A stretch of 64,000 nucleotides of DNA from an uncultured Pelagibacteraceae bacterium (GTDB lineage Bacteria > Pseudomonadota > Alphaproteobacteria > Pelagibacterales > Pelagibacteraceae): positions 1 to 64,000 of the forward strand of contig CACLZL010000007.1 of assembly GCA_902611405.1 (NCBI GenBank), read 5' to 3'. The position numbers were made by a program, and so were the translations under genes. Of this stretch, positions 50,291 to 60,010 are shown in pieces. The first letter of the stretch is position 1; each line of letters opens with the position of its first letter. Below the pieces are notes generated by a model. It ran no database searches and was not told the DNA's origin. It saw only the letters and a program-made list of their open reading frames with translations.

Positions 50291-51184
50291 ATGTCTAAAT
50301 CTATCTCTTTATTTAGTGCTTTATTGTGTACTTTTATTTGGGGGACAACTTTTATCGCTCAAGATACGGGCATGGACAATATTGGTCCTTTCACATTCAA
50401 TGCTGTGAGGTTTTTTGTTGGTTTTTTAGCCATAACTCCACTTATGATTTTATTTGAATTAAAAAATTTTAAATCAGAATTTAAATTAGATAAAAATACT
50501 TTCATAATTTATTCATTATTAATAGGAGTTTCTTTATTTTTAGGTTCTGCGCTTCAACAAGTCTCTTTGCTTTATACAGATGTTGCAAATGCTGCTTTTT
50601 TTACAATTTTTTATGTGCCCATGGTACCGATTATCATTTTTTTATTTGGTAAAAAATCAATTCATTGGAGTGTATGGCCCTCTGTAGTTCTATGTTTAAT
50701 TGGAGGATATTTATTAACAAATTTTCATGATGCGACAATAAGATTAGGAGATACTTTAGTAGTTCTTGGAGCTTTATTTTGGAGTACTCATATAATTTTT
50801 ACCGGAAAAATTATAACTAAATACAATCTTCCGCTTACTTTAGGAGCGGTGCAGACTTTAATTGTAGCTATTTTATCGTTTATAATTGGAATTATTTATG
50901 AAGAATTTATTTTAATTAATATTTTAAAGGAAATTTATTCAATTTTATACGCTGGGATATTATCTGGTGGATTTGCATTTGTTCTACAAATTTATGCACA
51001 GAGAAATATTACACCCGCACCAGCAGCTATTATATTTTCACTTGAAGGAGTATTTGCTACGATAGCTGCTTGGTTTATTTTAAATCAAATTCTAGATATT
51101 AATAATCTGCTTGGATGTTTATTTATTCTATGTGGAGTTCTTTTATCTCAATTGCTACCTTTATTAAAAAAAAAATATATTTAG
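50291..51184 (+). CDS. EamA/DMT-family transporter
   Basis: About 10 TM helices; FIWGTTFIAQDTGMDNIGPFTFNAVRF; ITPAPAAIIFSLEGVFATI. Confidence 0.9.
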   Translation: MSKSISLFSALLCTFIWGTTFIAQDTGMDNIGPFTFNAVRFFVGFLAITPLMILFELKNFKSEFKLDKNTFIIYSLLIGVSLFLGSALQQVSLLYTDVANAAFFTIFYVPMVPIIIFLFGKKSIHWSVWPSVVLCLIGGYLLTNFHDATIRLGDTLVVLGALFWSTHIIFTGKIITKYNLPLTLGAVQTLIVAILSFIIGIIYEEFILINILKEIYSILYAGILSGGFAFVLQIYAQRNITPAPAAIIFSLEGVFATIAAWFILNQILDINNLLGCLFILCGVLLSQLLPLLKKKYI

Positions 51185-51945
51185 TAAATTAAATTTAATA
51201 AAATTAAGGCAATTACAATTCTATAAATTACAAAAGCGTTCATTGAAAATTTATTAATATAAATTAAAAAGAATTTTACTGTTAAGAAAGAAAAAATAAA
51301 AGAAGATATAATTGCAATAGCTATTAAGTAGTTAAATTCAATTGATTTTTCGAAAACATCTTTTAAGCTTAAGATACTAGCTCCAGCCAATGCTGGGATC
51401 GAAAGTAAAAAAGATATCTTACTTGAATCTACTCTATTAAATTTTAAAATTCTTGCAGCTGTTATAGTAATTCCGGCCCTACTCACTCCGGGTATAAGAG
51501 ACAAAATTTGGAAAATACCTATAAACATTATTGACTGGAAATTTAAATTTGAAGAAATTTTTTTATCAAATTGATTTTTGTCTGAAATGTATAAAATAAT
51601 TGCAAATATTAATGTAGTCCATGCTATAATTTCTATGTTTCTTAACTTATAAATTAAACCTGTATTATAAAGTATATAGCCAACAATTATTAAAGGAATA
51701 GATCCGAGTATAATTAAACTTAAAAGTCTTTTATTTTTTCTAGCATCAAATAGTTCATCTCTAAAAAAAAAAATTATTGCCATAAGAGATCCTAAATGAA
51801 GGCTTATATCAATTAAAAGAGAACTGGACTTAAATTCATATAATGTGGAAACCAAAATTAAATGGGCAGAAGAGCTTATAGGCAAAAATTCAGATATTCC
51901 TTGAATCGCAGAGAGAATTAAAACTTCTATAATATTTTGAAACAT
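51181..51945 (-). CDS. uppP: Undecaprenyl-diphosphatase
   Basis: AIQGISEFLPISSSAHLILV, PGVSRAGITITAARIL. Confidence 0.95.
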   Translation of the reverse strand: MFQNIIEVLILSAIQGISEFLPISSSAHLILVSTLYEFKSSSLLIDISLHLGSLMAIIFFFRDELFDARKNKRLLSLIILGSIPLIIVGYILYNTGLIYKLRNIEIIAWTTLIFAIILYISDKNQFDKKISSNLNFQSIMFIGIFQILSLIPGVSRAGITITAARILKFNRVDSSKISFLLSIPALAGASILSLKDVFEKSIEFNYLIAIAIISSFIFSFLTVKFFLIYINKFSMNAFVIYRIVIALILLNLIY

Positions 51946-52052
51946 TATTTCTTCGTAACTTATAAAGTATTTATTTAAAACAATTCGATTTAAGCATAAT
52001 AGCTATGCAATTATTAAAAACTTGTTAATTGGCGGTAATAATTTAAAATTTA

Positions 52053-52071
52053 AGGTCAATATATATGACCT
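52053..52071. promoter_or_regulatory. Inverted repeat AGGTCA-N7-TGACCT upstream of gltD
   Basis: Perfect 6-bp arms, in the uppP/gltD divergent gap, 57 nt before ATG 52129. Confidence 0.45.
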
Positions 52072-52128
52072 ATTTTATACTTTATATACATAAATCAAGG
52101 TATATTTTGCCAAAAATTAAATAATATT

Positions 52129-53568
52129 ATGTCAGATAAAATGCTAAAATTTGTTAAAATAGGTCAACAAACTCCACCTAAAAGGGAAGTTGATACGAGA
52201 AAGAAAGATTTTAACGAAATTTATGACGAGTATATCAATGAAAAAGCCAAAGAACAGTCAAGTAGGTGTTCGCAATGTGGAGTACCTTTTTGCCAAGTTC
52301 ATTGTCCTTTAAGTAACAACATTCCAGATTGGCTTAAACTGACAGCTGAGGGAAGATTAAAAGAGGCATATGAATTATCCCAAAGTACAAACAATATGCC
52401 TGAAGTATGTGGCCGAATTTGCCCCCAAGATAGATTATGCGAGGGAAATTGTGTAATTGAACAGTCTGGTCATGGAACAGTAACTATTGGATCAGTAGAA
52501 AAATATATTACAGATAATGCTTGGGCTCAGGGTTGGGTAAAACCAATTAAGGTAACGAATGAAAAAAATCAAAGCATAGGAATTATTGGAGCAGGTCCTG
52601 CTGGATTAGCTGCTGCAGAACAATTAAGAAAAAATGGGTATAAAATTACTGTCTACGATAGATATGATAGAGCAGGCGGATTATTAATTTATGGAATTCC
52701 AAATTTTAAATTAGAAAAAGAAGTTGTAGAGCGAAGAACAAAACTCTTAAAGGATGGAGGAATTGAATTTGTTCAAAATTTTGAAGTTGGTAAGGATGCA
52801 AGCCTAGACCAATTAAGAAAAAAACACGATGCAATTTTAATTGCAACAGGAGTTTATAAAGCAAGAGAAGTAAACTTACCTGGAAATGATCTTAATAATA
52901 TTTTTCCTGCAATGGATTTTTTAACAGCATCTAATAAAAAAGGTCTAGGAGATGATGTTGAGTTATTTGATAAGGGAATTTTAAATGCAGAAGGTAAAGA
53001 TATTGTTGTAATCGGTGGGGGTGACACAGCAATGGATTGTGTAAGAACTTCTATAAGACAGAAGGCAAAATCTGTTAAATGTTTGTATAGAAGAGATAAA
53101 GAAAATATGCCAGGATCTGCTAGAGAAGTTGCAAATGCAGAAGAAGAAGGTGTTGAGTTTGTTTGGTTATCAAGTCCTAAAGAATTTAAAGGTACAAATA
53201 AAGTAGAAAAAATAATTGTAGATCAAATTAAATTAGGTGATCCAGACGAGACAGGAAGAAGAAAGCCACAAGTACAAGAAGGCTCAAGTTACGAAACAAA
53301 AGCAGATATGGTTATCAAAGCACTAGGCTTTGATCCTGAGGATTTACCAAATTTATTTGATAGTAGTGAATTACAAGTAACAAAGTGGGGAACTATTAAA
53401 ACAGATTTTGATACTATGGAAACAAATATAAAAGGGGTGTTTGCTGCTGGTGATATAGTTAGAGGAGCTTCATTAGTTGTTTGGGCGATAAAAGATGGAA
53501 GAGATGCAGCAGCTTCGATTAAAACTTATCTAGAGAGTAAATCTAAAGTGGAAAAAAGAGTGGCTTAA
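52129..53568 (+). CDS. gltD: Glutamate synthase small subunit
   Basis: RCSQCGVPFCQVHCPLSNNIPDWL, IGAGPAGLAAAEQLRKNGY, VIGGGDTAMDCVRTS. Confidence 0.96.
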   Translation: MSDKMLKFVKIGQQTPPKREVDTRKKDFNEIYDEYINEKAKEQSSRCSQCGVPFCQVHCPLSNNIPDWLKLTAEGRLKEAYELSQSTNNMPEVCGRICPQDRLCEGNCVIEQSGHGTVTIGSVEKYITDNAWAQGWVKPIKVTNEKNQSIGIIGAGPAGLAAAEQLRKNGYKITVYDRYDRAGGLLIYGIPNFKLEKEVVERRTKLLKDGGIEFVQNFEVGKDASLDQLRKKHDAILIATGVYKAREVNLPGNDLNNIFPAMDFLTASNKKGLGDDVELFDKGILNAEGKDIVVIGGGDTAMDCVRTSIRQKAKSVKCLYRRDKENMPGSAREVANAEEEGVEFVWLSSPKEFKGTNKVEKIIVDQIKLGDPDETGRRKPQVQEGSSYETKADMVIKALGFDPEDLPNLFDSSELQVTKWGTIKTDFDTMETNIKGVFAAGDIVRGASLVVWAIKDGRDAAASIKTYLESKSKVEKRVA

Positions 53569-56500
53569 TGGAAAATTATAAAAAGAACCTTGACCTTTTA
53601 AAAAAAAATAATGTTTATTCAAAAGACATGGAGCATGATGCTTGTGGCGTTGGTATAATTGCATCAACTGAGGGTAAAAAATCTCGTAAAGTTGTGGAGT
53701 ATGGTATAGAAGCGTTAAAAGCTGTTTGGCATAGAGGCGCTGTAGATGCCGATGGGAAAACTGGTGATGGAGCTGGAATTCATGTTGAAATACCAAAAGA
53801 TTTCTTCATTGAAAAGATAGAAGTGACAGGACACACACATGACAATTCTGAAATATGTGTGGGCATGATATTTCTGCCTCGGAATGATTACGCAGCACAA
53901 GAAAGTTGCAAAACTATTGTTGAAAGTGAATTAACAAAAAATCATTTTAGTATTTATGGTTGGAGACAAGTTCCAGTTAATCCAAAAGTATTAGGAGAAA
54001 AGGCATTCCAAACAATGCCTGAAATTATTCAAGTATTGTTTAAACCTTATAATTTAGAATTAACAAATAAAGATTTAGAAAGAAAAATTTATGAAACTAG
54101 AAGAAAGATAGAAAATGAAGCTTTTAAAAAATCTTTAAACAATTTTTATATTTGTTCATTGAGTTCTAAGTCTATAATTTACAAGGGAATGTTTTTAGCT
54201 GAAGCTATCTCAGATTTCTACCTTGATCTAAAAGATGAGAGATTTGTTTCAAGGTTTGCTATTTTTCATCAAAGATTTTCAACAAACACAGCACCTAGCT
54301 GGAATTTAGCTCAACCCTTTAGAGCTATAGCGCATAATGGAGAAATTAATACTTATAGAGGAAATAAAAATTGGATGAAAGTTCATGAACAAGAGATGAA
54401 CAGTTCCTTATTTGATGATGTTGAAAACTTAAAACCTGTTATACAACAGGGAGCATCAGACTCTGCTGCATTAGACAATGTTTTTGAATTATTAAATATA
54501 TCTGGTCAGCCTGCTCCTTTGGCGAAGCTTATGTTAGTTCCAGATGCATGGTCTAAAAAAAATAAAACTCTACCAAAAGATCACCAACAATTATTTAATT
54601 TTTTAAACAGCACTATGGAGCCATGGGATGGACCGGCAGCTATTGCTGGAACTGATAATGAGTGGGTTATAGCTGCTAATGATAGAAATGGATTAAGACC
54701 TTTAAGATACGCAATTACAAAAGATAAATTATTATTTGCAGGATCTGAAACAGGAATGATTGAATTAAATGAAAAAAGAATTTTGTCAAAGGGCAGATTG
54801 GGTCCTGGAGAAATAATTGGAGTTAGAATAGAAAAAGGAAAAGTATTTACCAACAAGCAAATAAAAGATTATTTAGCTAAAGAGTACAAGCACTTTAATT
54901 CACAAATTATCGACTTAGATGATAAGTTAACTATTTCAGATGAAAAAAATTCTTTTTCCGGAGATGATTTAAGAAGAAGGCAATATACTTTTGGAATAAG
55001 TTTAGAAGATCTTGAGCTCATACTGCATCCTATGGCAGAAGATGCTAAAGAAGCAACAGGATCTATGGGGGACGATACACCATTGGCTGTTTTGTCAGAT
55101 AGGTATAGACCGTTATATCATTTTTTTAGACAGAATTTTAGCCAAGTCACAAACCCACCAATAGACTCTTTAAGAGAAAACAAGGTTATGAGTTTAAAAA
55201 CAAGATTTGGAAATCTTGGAAATATTTTAAATTTTGATAATTTAACAAAGCAAAATATTTATGTTTTAAATAGTCCAATATTATCAAATTCTCAGTTTGA
55301 AAAATTTATAAATTTTTTTGGTAATAATTCATCTATAATTGATTGTACTTTTTCTGAGAAAGAAACTTTATTTGGTTCAATTAAAAAAATTCAAAAAGAA
55401 GCTGAAGTTGCAGTAAGACAGGGAGTTACTCAATTGATTTTAAGTGACAAAGAGCTTTCTAACTCAAAACTTCCAATACCAATGCTTTTAGCAGTTGGAT
55501 CAATTAACTCATTTCTTATTGAAAAAAAACTAAGAGGATATGTATCAATCAATGTTCAATCTGGAGAGGCTTTAGATACACATTCTTTTGCAACTTTAAT
55601 AGGAGTTGGAGCAACTACTGTAAATCCATATTTAGCGTTTGATAGTTTATTTCAGCGACATGAAAAGAAATTATTTGGTCAATTTAACTTTGATGAATGT
55701 GTGGAGAGATACATAAAATCAGTAAATGCAGGTCTATTAAAAATTATGTCTAAGATGGGTATTTCTGTTTTAAGTTCTTATAGAGGAGGATGTAACTTTG
55801 AAACTGTAGGTTTAAGTAGAACAATTGTTGCAGATTATTTTCCAGGAGTTGTCTCTAAAATTTCTGGTATTGGTCTTACGGGTATAGAAAAAAAAATTAA
55901 AGAAATTCATAAAGAGGCTTTTGAAAGTTCAGAAACTATTTTGCCGATTGGTGGTATATATAGATATCGTAAAAATGGTGAAACACATCAATATCAGGGC
56001 AAATTAATTCATTTACTTCAAAGCGCTGTTGGATCTAATTCTTATGATGCTTATAAAAGATATGCAGATGGTATATATAGTTTACCACCAATAAATCTTA
56101 GAGATTTAATTGATTTTAGAGAAAAAAAATTAAGTGGACCAATAGATATTTCTGAGGTTGAACCAATAGAAAATATTTTAAAAAGATTTGGAAGTGGGAG
56201 TATGTCTCATGGGGCTTTATCAAAAGAGGCTCATGAAACTTTGGCTACTGGAATGAATAGGATTAAGGGCGCGTCATGTAGTGGAGAAGGTGGTGAAGAT
56301 GCAAGTAGATTTAAAGTTTTAGATAATGGTGATAGCGCGAACTCAAGAGTTAAACAAATAGCTTCAGCAAGATTTGGGGTTACAATTAATTATCTTAATA
56401 ATTGTAATGAGATAGAAATTAAAATTGCACAGGGTGCTAAGCCAGGTGAAGGTGGTCAGTTACCAGGATTTAAAGTTACAGAAGAGATTGCTAAACTTAG

Positions 56501-58073
56501 ACATTCAACTCCTGGAGTAACTTTAATATCACCACCACCACATCATGATATTTATTCGATAGAGGATCTTGCACAACTAATTTATGATTTGAAACAGATA
56601 AATCCTAAAGCAAGAATTGGAGTTAAGCTTGTTGCTTCTTCAGGTGTAGGAACCATTGCTGCTGGTGTAGCTAAAGCTAAAGCAGATATAATATTAATTT
56701 CTGGACATAATGGTGGAACAGGAGCAACACCCCAAACTAGTGTTAAGTATGTAGGAATACCATGGGAAATGGGTTTAACGGAAGCAAACCAAGTATTAAC
56801 TCTAAATAATCTTAGACATAAGGTTACACTAAGAACAGATGGAGGAATTAAAACTGGACGAGATGTGGTGATAGCAGCAATGATGGGCGCTGAAGAATAT
56901 GGTGTTGCTACTACAGCATTAGTTGCAATGGGATGTATAATGGTAAGACAGTGTCATTCTAATACTTGCCCTGTAGGTGTATGCACACAAGATGAAAAGC
57001 TCAGAGAAAAATTTACCGGAACTCCAGAAAAAGTAGTTAATCTTTTCAAATTTATAGCTACTGAAGTAAGAGAAATATTAGCAAATTTAGGTTTTAAATC
57101 ATTGAATGAAGTGATTGGTAGGACAGATTTGCTAAAACAAATTAGTAAGGGCTCTCCAAATTTAGATGATCTAGATTTAAATCCTTTATTTGTTCAAGCT
57201 GATACTGGAAGTAATCCAAGGTATTGTGAGGAACAAGAAATAAATAGCGTTCCAGATACTCTTGACCAAGAAATCTGGCCAGAAATTGAAAAAGCTTTAG
57301 ATAATTCTGAAAAAATTGTTAAAGAATATCAAATAAAAAATACCCACAGGGCAGTAGGCACAAGAATTTCTCATCATTTATATAAAAAATATGGTTATGA
57401 AAAACTTGATGAAAACTTTTTAGTATTAAATTTCAAAGGATCAGCGGGTCAATCATTTGGTGCGTTCTCCTCAAAAGGTTTAAAGCTTGTATTAAAGGGA
57501 GATGCTAATGATTATGTTGGTAAAGGTTTGTCAGGAGCCACAATTTCAATAAAATTACCTGAAGAGAGTAATTTGGTTTCAAATGAGAATACAATTTTAG
57601 GAAATACTGTTCTTTACGGAGCTACTTCAGGAAAACTTTTTGCTGCTGGCCAAGCTGGCGAAAGATTTTCTGTTAGAAATTCTGGTGCAATTACTGTAAT
57701 TGAAGGATGCGATTCTAATGGATGTGAATATATGACTGGTGGAACTGTAGTAATTTTAGGAGATGTTGGTGATAATTTTGCAGCTGGCATGACAGGTGGA
57801 ATGTCATTTATATATGACAAATCTCAACAATTCGAAAAGAAAGTAAATCCAGAATCAGTAGTTTGGCAAAATGTAGAGACAGATTATTGGAAAGAATATT
57901 TAAAAAATTTAGTCATTGAGCATTTTAAAGAAACCGAGTCTCAATTATCGAATAAAATAATTGAAAACTTTGATGATGAAGTAAATAATTTTGTTCAGGT
58001 GTGTCCTAAAGAAATGTTGGATAAATTAAAAAATCCAATTACTTTAAAAAAAGATATAAAAAAAGTTAGCTAA
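53568..58073 (+). CDS. gltB: Glutamate synthase large subunit
   Basis: DACGVGIIAS, FGSGSMSHGALSKEAHETLA, ISGHNGGTGATPQTS, CHSNTCPVGVCTQ. Confidence 0.97.
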   Translation: MENYKKNLDLLKKNNVYSKDMEHDACGVGIIASTEGKKSRKVVEYGIEALKAVWHRGAVDADGKTGDGAGIHVEIPKDFFIEKIEVTGHTHDNSEICVGMIFLPRNDYAAQESCKTIVESELTKNHFSIYGWRQVPVNPKVLGEKAFQTMPEIIQVLFKPYNLELTNKDLERKIYETRRKIENEAFKKSLNNFYICSLSSKSIIYKGMFLAEAISDFYLDLKDERFVSRFAIFHQRFSTNTAPSWNLAQPFRAIAHNGEINTYRGNKNWMKVHEQEMNSSLFDDVENLKPVIQQGASDSAALDNVFELLNISGQPAPLAKLMLVPDAWSKKNKTLPKDHQQLFNFLNSTMEPWDGPAAIAGTDNEWVIAANDRNGLRPLRYAITKDKLLFAGSETGMIELNEKRILSKGRLGPGEIIGVRIEKGKVFTNKQIKDYLAKEYKHFNSQIIDLDDKLTISDEKNSFSGDDLRRRQYTFGISLEDLELILHPMAEDAKEATGSMGDDTPLAVLSDRYRPLYHFFRQNFSQVTNPPIDSLRENKVMSLKTRFGNLGNILNFDNLTKQNIYVLNSPILSNSQFEKFINFFGNNSSIIDCTFSEKETLFGSIKKIQKEAEVAVRQGVTQLILSDKELSNSKLPIPMLLAVGSINSFLIEKKLRGYVSINVQSGEALDTHSFATLIGVGATTVNPYLAFDSLFQRHEKKLFGQFNFDECVERYIKSVNAGLLKIMSKMGISVLSSYRGGCNFETVGLSRTIVADYFPGVVSKISGIGLTGIEKKIKEIHKEAFESSETILPIGGIYRYRKNGETHQYQGKLIHLLQSAVGSNSYDAYKRYADGIYSLPPINLRDLIDFREKKLSGPIDISEVEPIENILKRFGSGSMSHGALSKEAHETLATGMNRIKGASCSGEGGEDASRFKVLDNGDSANSRVKQIASARFGVTINYLNNCNEIEIKIAQGAKPGEGGQLPGFKVTEEIAKLRHSTPGVTLISPPPHHDIYSIEDLAQLIYDLKQINPKARIGVKLVASSGVGTIAAGVAKAKADIILISGHNGGTGATPQTSVKYVGIPWEMGLTEANQVLTLNNLRHKVTLRTDGGIKTGRDVVIAAMMGAEEYGVATTALVAMGCIMVRQCHSNTCPVGVCTQDEKLREKFTGTPEKVVNLFKFIATEVREILANLGFKSLNEVIGRTDLLKQISKGSPNLDDLDLNPLFVQADTGSNPRYCEEQEINSVPDTLDQEIWPEIEKALDNSEKIVKEYQIKNTHRAVGTRISHHLYKKYGYEKLDENFLVLNFKGSAGQSFGAFSSKGLKLVLKGDANDYVGKGLSGATISIKLPEESNLVSNENTILGNTVLYGATSGKLFAAGQAGERFSVRNSGAITVIEGCDSNGCEYMTGGTVVILGDVGDNFAAGMTGGMSFIYDKSQQFEKKVNPESVVWQNVETDYWKEYLKNLVIEHFKETESQLSNKIIENFDDEVNNFVQVCPKEMLDKLKNPITLKKDIKKVS

Positions 58074-58813
58074 ATTAATAATTTAAGCTCTTTTAAAATT
58101 ATATTTAGCCATTTTTTATTTGATAAACTGTGATCACCTTTTTTTATAATATTTAATTTTTTCTTAGCTTTTGGAAATAATTGTAAAATTTTTCTTGAAT
58201 ATGTGACAGGAACTGCCTCATCTTTTTCACCATGGACCATTGTTACTTTAATATTTGAATTAATTTTCTTGTTTAAGACTTTATTTTTTCTTCCATCTTT
58301 TATTAGTTGGAGAGTAATTGGATATTCATAATTTCCATGTTTTAATTGATAAATACCCTTAAGTATTGTTTCCTCTTTCATTTTTTTTGTAAATTTTTTC
58401 CACATTAAATTTTCTAAAAATTCAGGAGCAGCTCCAATTCCTAAAAATCCTTTAATCTGTTTTTTAAAAATTTTGAATTGATTTAGTGAAATCCATGCGC
58501 CCATACTTGAGCCAATTAGTACAAATTCTTTTTTTTTAATGTATTTTTTTATTAAGATTGACGTCTCTTTACTCCATTTTGAAATGTTTCCATTTATAAA
58601 TTTCCCTGAAGATCTTCCATGACCAGAGTATTCTAGTGCCAAAAAACTTATTTTATTTTTTTTCGCAAATTTTAAAAATGCATTTGGTTTTTTACCTTCA
58701 AGGTCTGACATGAAACCATGTAAAAAAACTATAAATTGACTATCTCTATTAACTTTTAGAATATATCTAATTTTCTTTGAATTTGATATCTTGTAGTATT
58801 TGAATTTTGTCAT
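58070..58813 (-). CDS. Alpha/beta hydrolase
   Basis: IVFLHGFMSDLEGKKPNAF, ALEYSGHGRSSG, LIGSSMGAWIS, VHGEKDEAVP. Confidence 0.9.
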   Translation of the reverse strand: MTKFKYYKISNSKKIRYILKVNRDSQFIVFLHGFMSDLEGKKPNAFLKFAKKNKISFLALEYSGHGRSSGKFINGNISKWSKETSILIKKYIKKKEFVLIGSSMGAWISLNQFKIFKKQIKGFLGIGAAPEFLENLMWKKFTKKMKEETILKGIYQLKHGNYEYPITLQLIKDGRKNKVLNKKINSNIKVTMVHGEKDEAVPVTYSRKILQLFPKAKKKLNIIKKGDHSLSNKKWLNIILKELKLLI

Positions 58814-58855
58814 AATTATTTATTAGTTTTAACTATTAATATATAATCATATCAA

Positions 58856-60010
58856 ATGACATCTGATTTAAAAGTTTTACAGGTAATTCCAAAATTAGGA
58901 TATGGGGGTGCTGAAACAGGCTGTTACGATATCGCACACTATTTGCCAGAAAATAATTGTAAATCATTTATTGTGACAAGTGGGGGGGAATTATTTAAAT
59001 TTGTAGATAAAAAAAAAGTAAAAGTATTTAGATTACCGGTACAAAGCAAAAATCCATTATTAATTTTGATAAACGCTTTAATTTTAATTGGTATAATTTT
59101 AATAAATAATATCTCGATAGTTCACGCAAGAAGTAGAGCTCCAGCTTGGTCATGTTTATTTGCAACGAAATTGACTGGTAGAAAATTTGTTACAACATTT
59201 CATGGTACATATAATTTCAAAAATAATTTAAAAAAATTTTATAATTCAATTATGATAAGGTCTGACCTTATCATTGCAGGATCAAATTTTATATTCTCAC
59301 ATATCAAGGAAAATTATTCAAAATATCTAAATGATAAAAAAAAATTAATGGTTATTTTCAGAGGAATTAATGTTGATTATTTTGATCCCACTTCAAAATT
59401 TGATTCTGATGAAAATAAATTATTAATAAAATGGAATATTGAAAAAGATAAAAAAATTATCCTTTTACCTGGTAGATTAACACCTTGGAAAGGACAGGAA
59501 GTTTTTATTGAAGCAATTAATTTAGTAAATATAGAACTGGGTTATGAAGCGTTTTATGCTGTTATTCTCGGCAGTGATCAAGGTAGAGATTTATATAAAA
59601 AAAAATTAATAAGACTTTCAGAACAATACAGGTTAGGGAACCAAATAAGATTCATAGATCACTGCAAGGATATGGCTTTAGCATATAAAGTGTCAGATAT
59701 TGTAGTCTCTGCATCAACCGAGCCAGAAGCTTTTGGAAGAGTTGCTGTTGAAGCACAATCAATGCAGAAACCCATTATTGCGAGTAATATTGGGGGCTCT
59801 AATGAAACAATTATTGATGAAAAGACAGGTTTTTTGTTTGACTCAGGAAATGCTAAATCCTTAAGCCAAAAAATTTTAAAAATTCTTTATTTAGATGAAA
59901 TACTATTAAAATCAATTGGTACTGAGGGAAGAAAGAATATAGTTAAAAAATTTAATGTTGAAAAAATGTGTTTTTCTACTTATTCAGAGTATAAGAGATT
60001 ATTAAACTAA
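58856..60010 (+). CDS. Glycosyltransferase (GT4-like)
   Basis: QVIPKLGYGGAETGCYDIAHYL, LLPGRLTPWKGQEVFIEA, ASTEPEAFGRVAVEAQSMQKPIIASNIGGSNE. Confidence 0.92.
   Translation: MTSDLKVLQVIPKLGYGGAETGCYDIAHYLPENNCKSFIVTSGGELFKFVDKKKVKVFRLPVQSKNPLLILINALILIGIILINNISIVHARSRAPAWSCLFATKLTGRKFVTTFHGTYNFKNNLKKFYNSIMIRSDLIIAGSNFIFSHIKENYSKYLNDKKKLMVIFRGINVDYFDPTSKFDSDENKLLIKWNIEKDKKIILLPGRLTPWKGQEVFIEAINLVNIELGYEAFYAVILGSDQGRDLYKKKLIRLSEQYRLGNQIRFIDHCKDMALAYKVSDIVVSASTEPEAFGRVAVEAQSMQKPIIASNIGGSNETIIDEKTGFLFDSGNAKSLSQKILKILYLDEILLKSIGTEGRKNIVKKFNVEKMCFSTYSEYKRLLN

Noticed and set aside
53530-53900. His-rich minus ORFs (88 aa and 61 aa) opposite the gltD/gltB junction
   Set aside because: Antisense to strongly conserved gltB N-terminus
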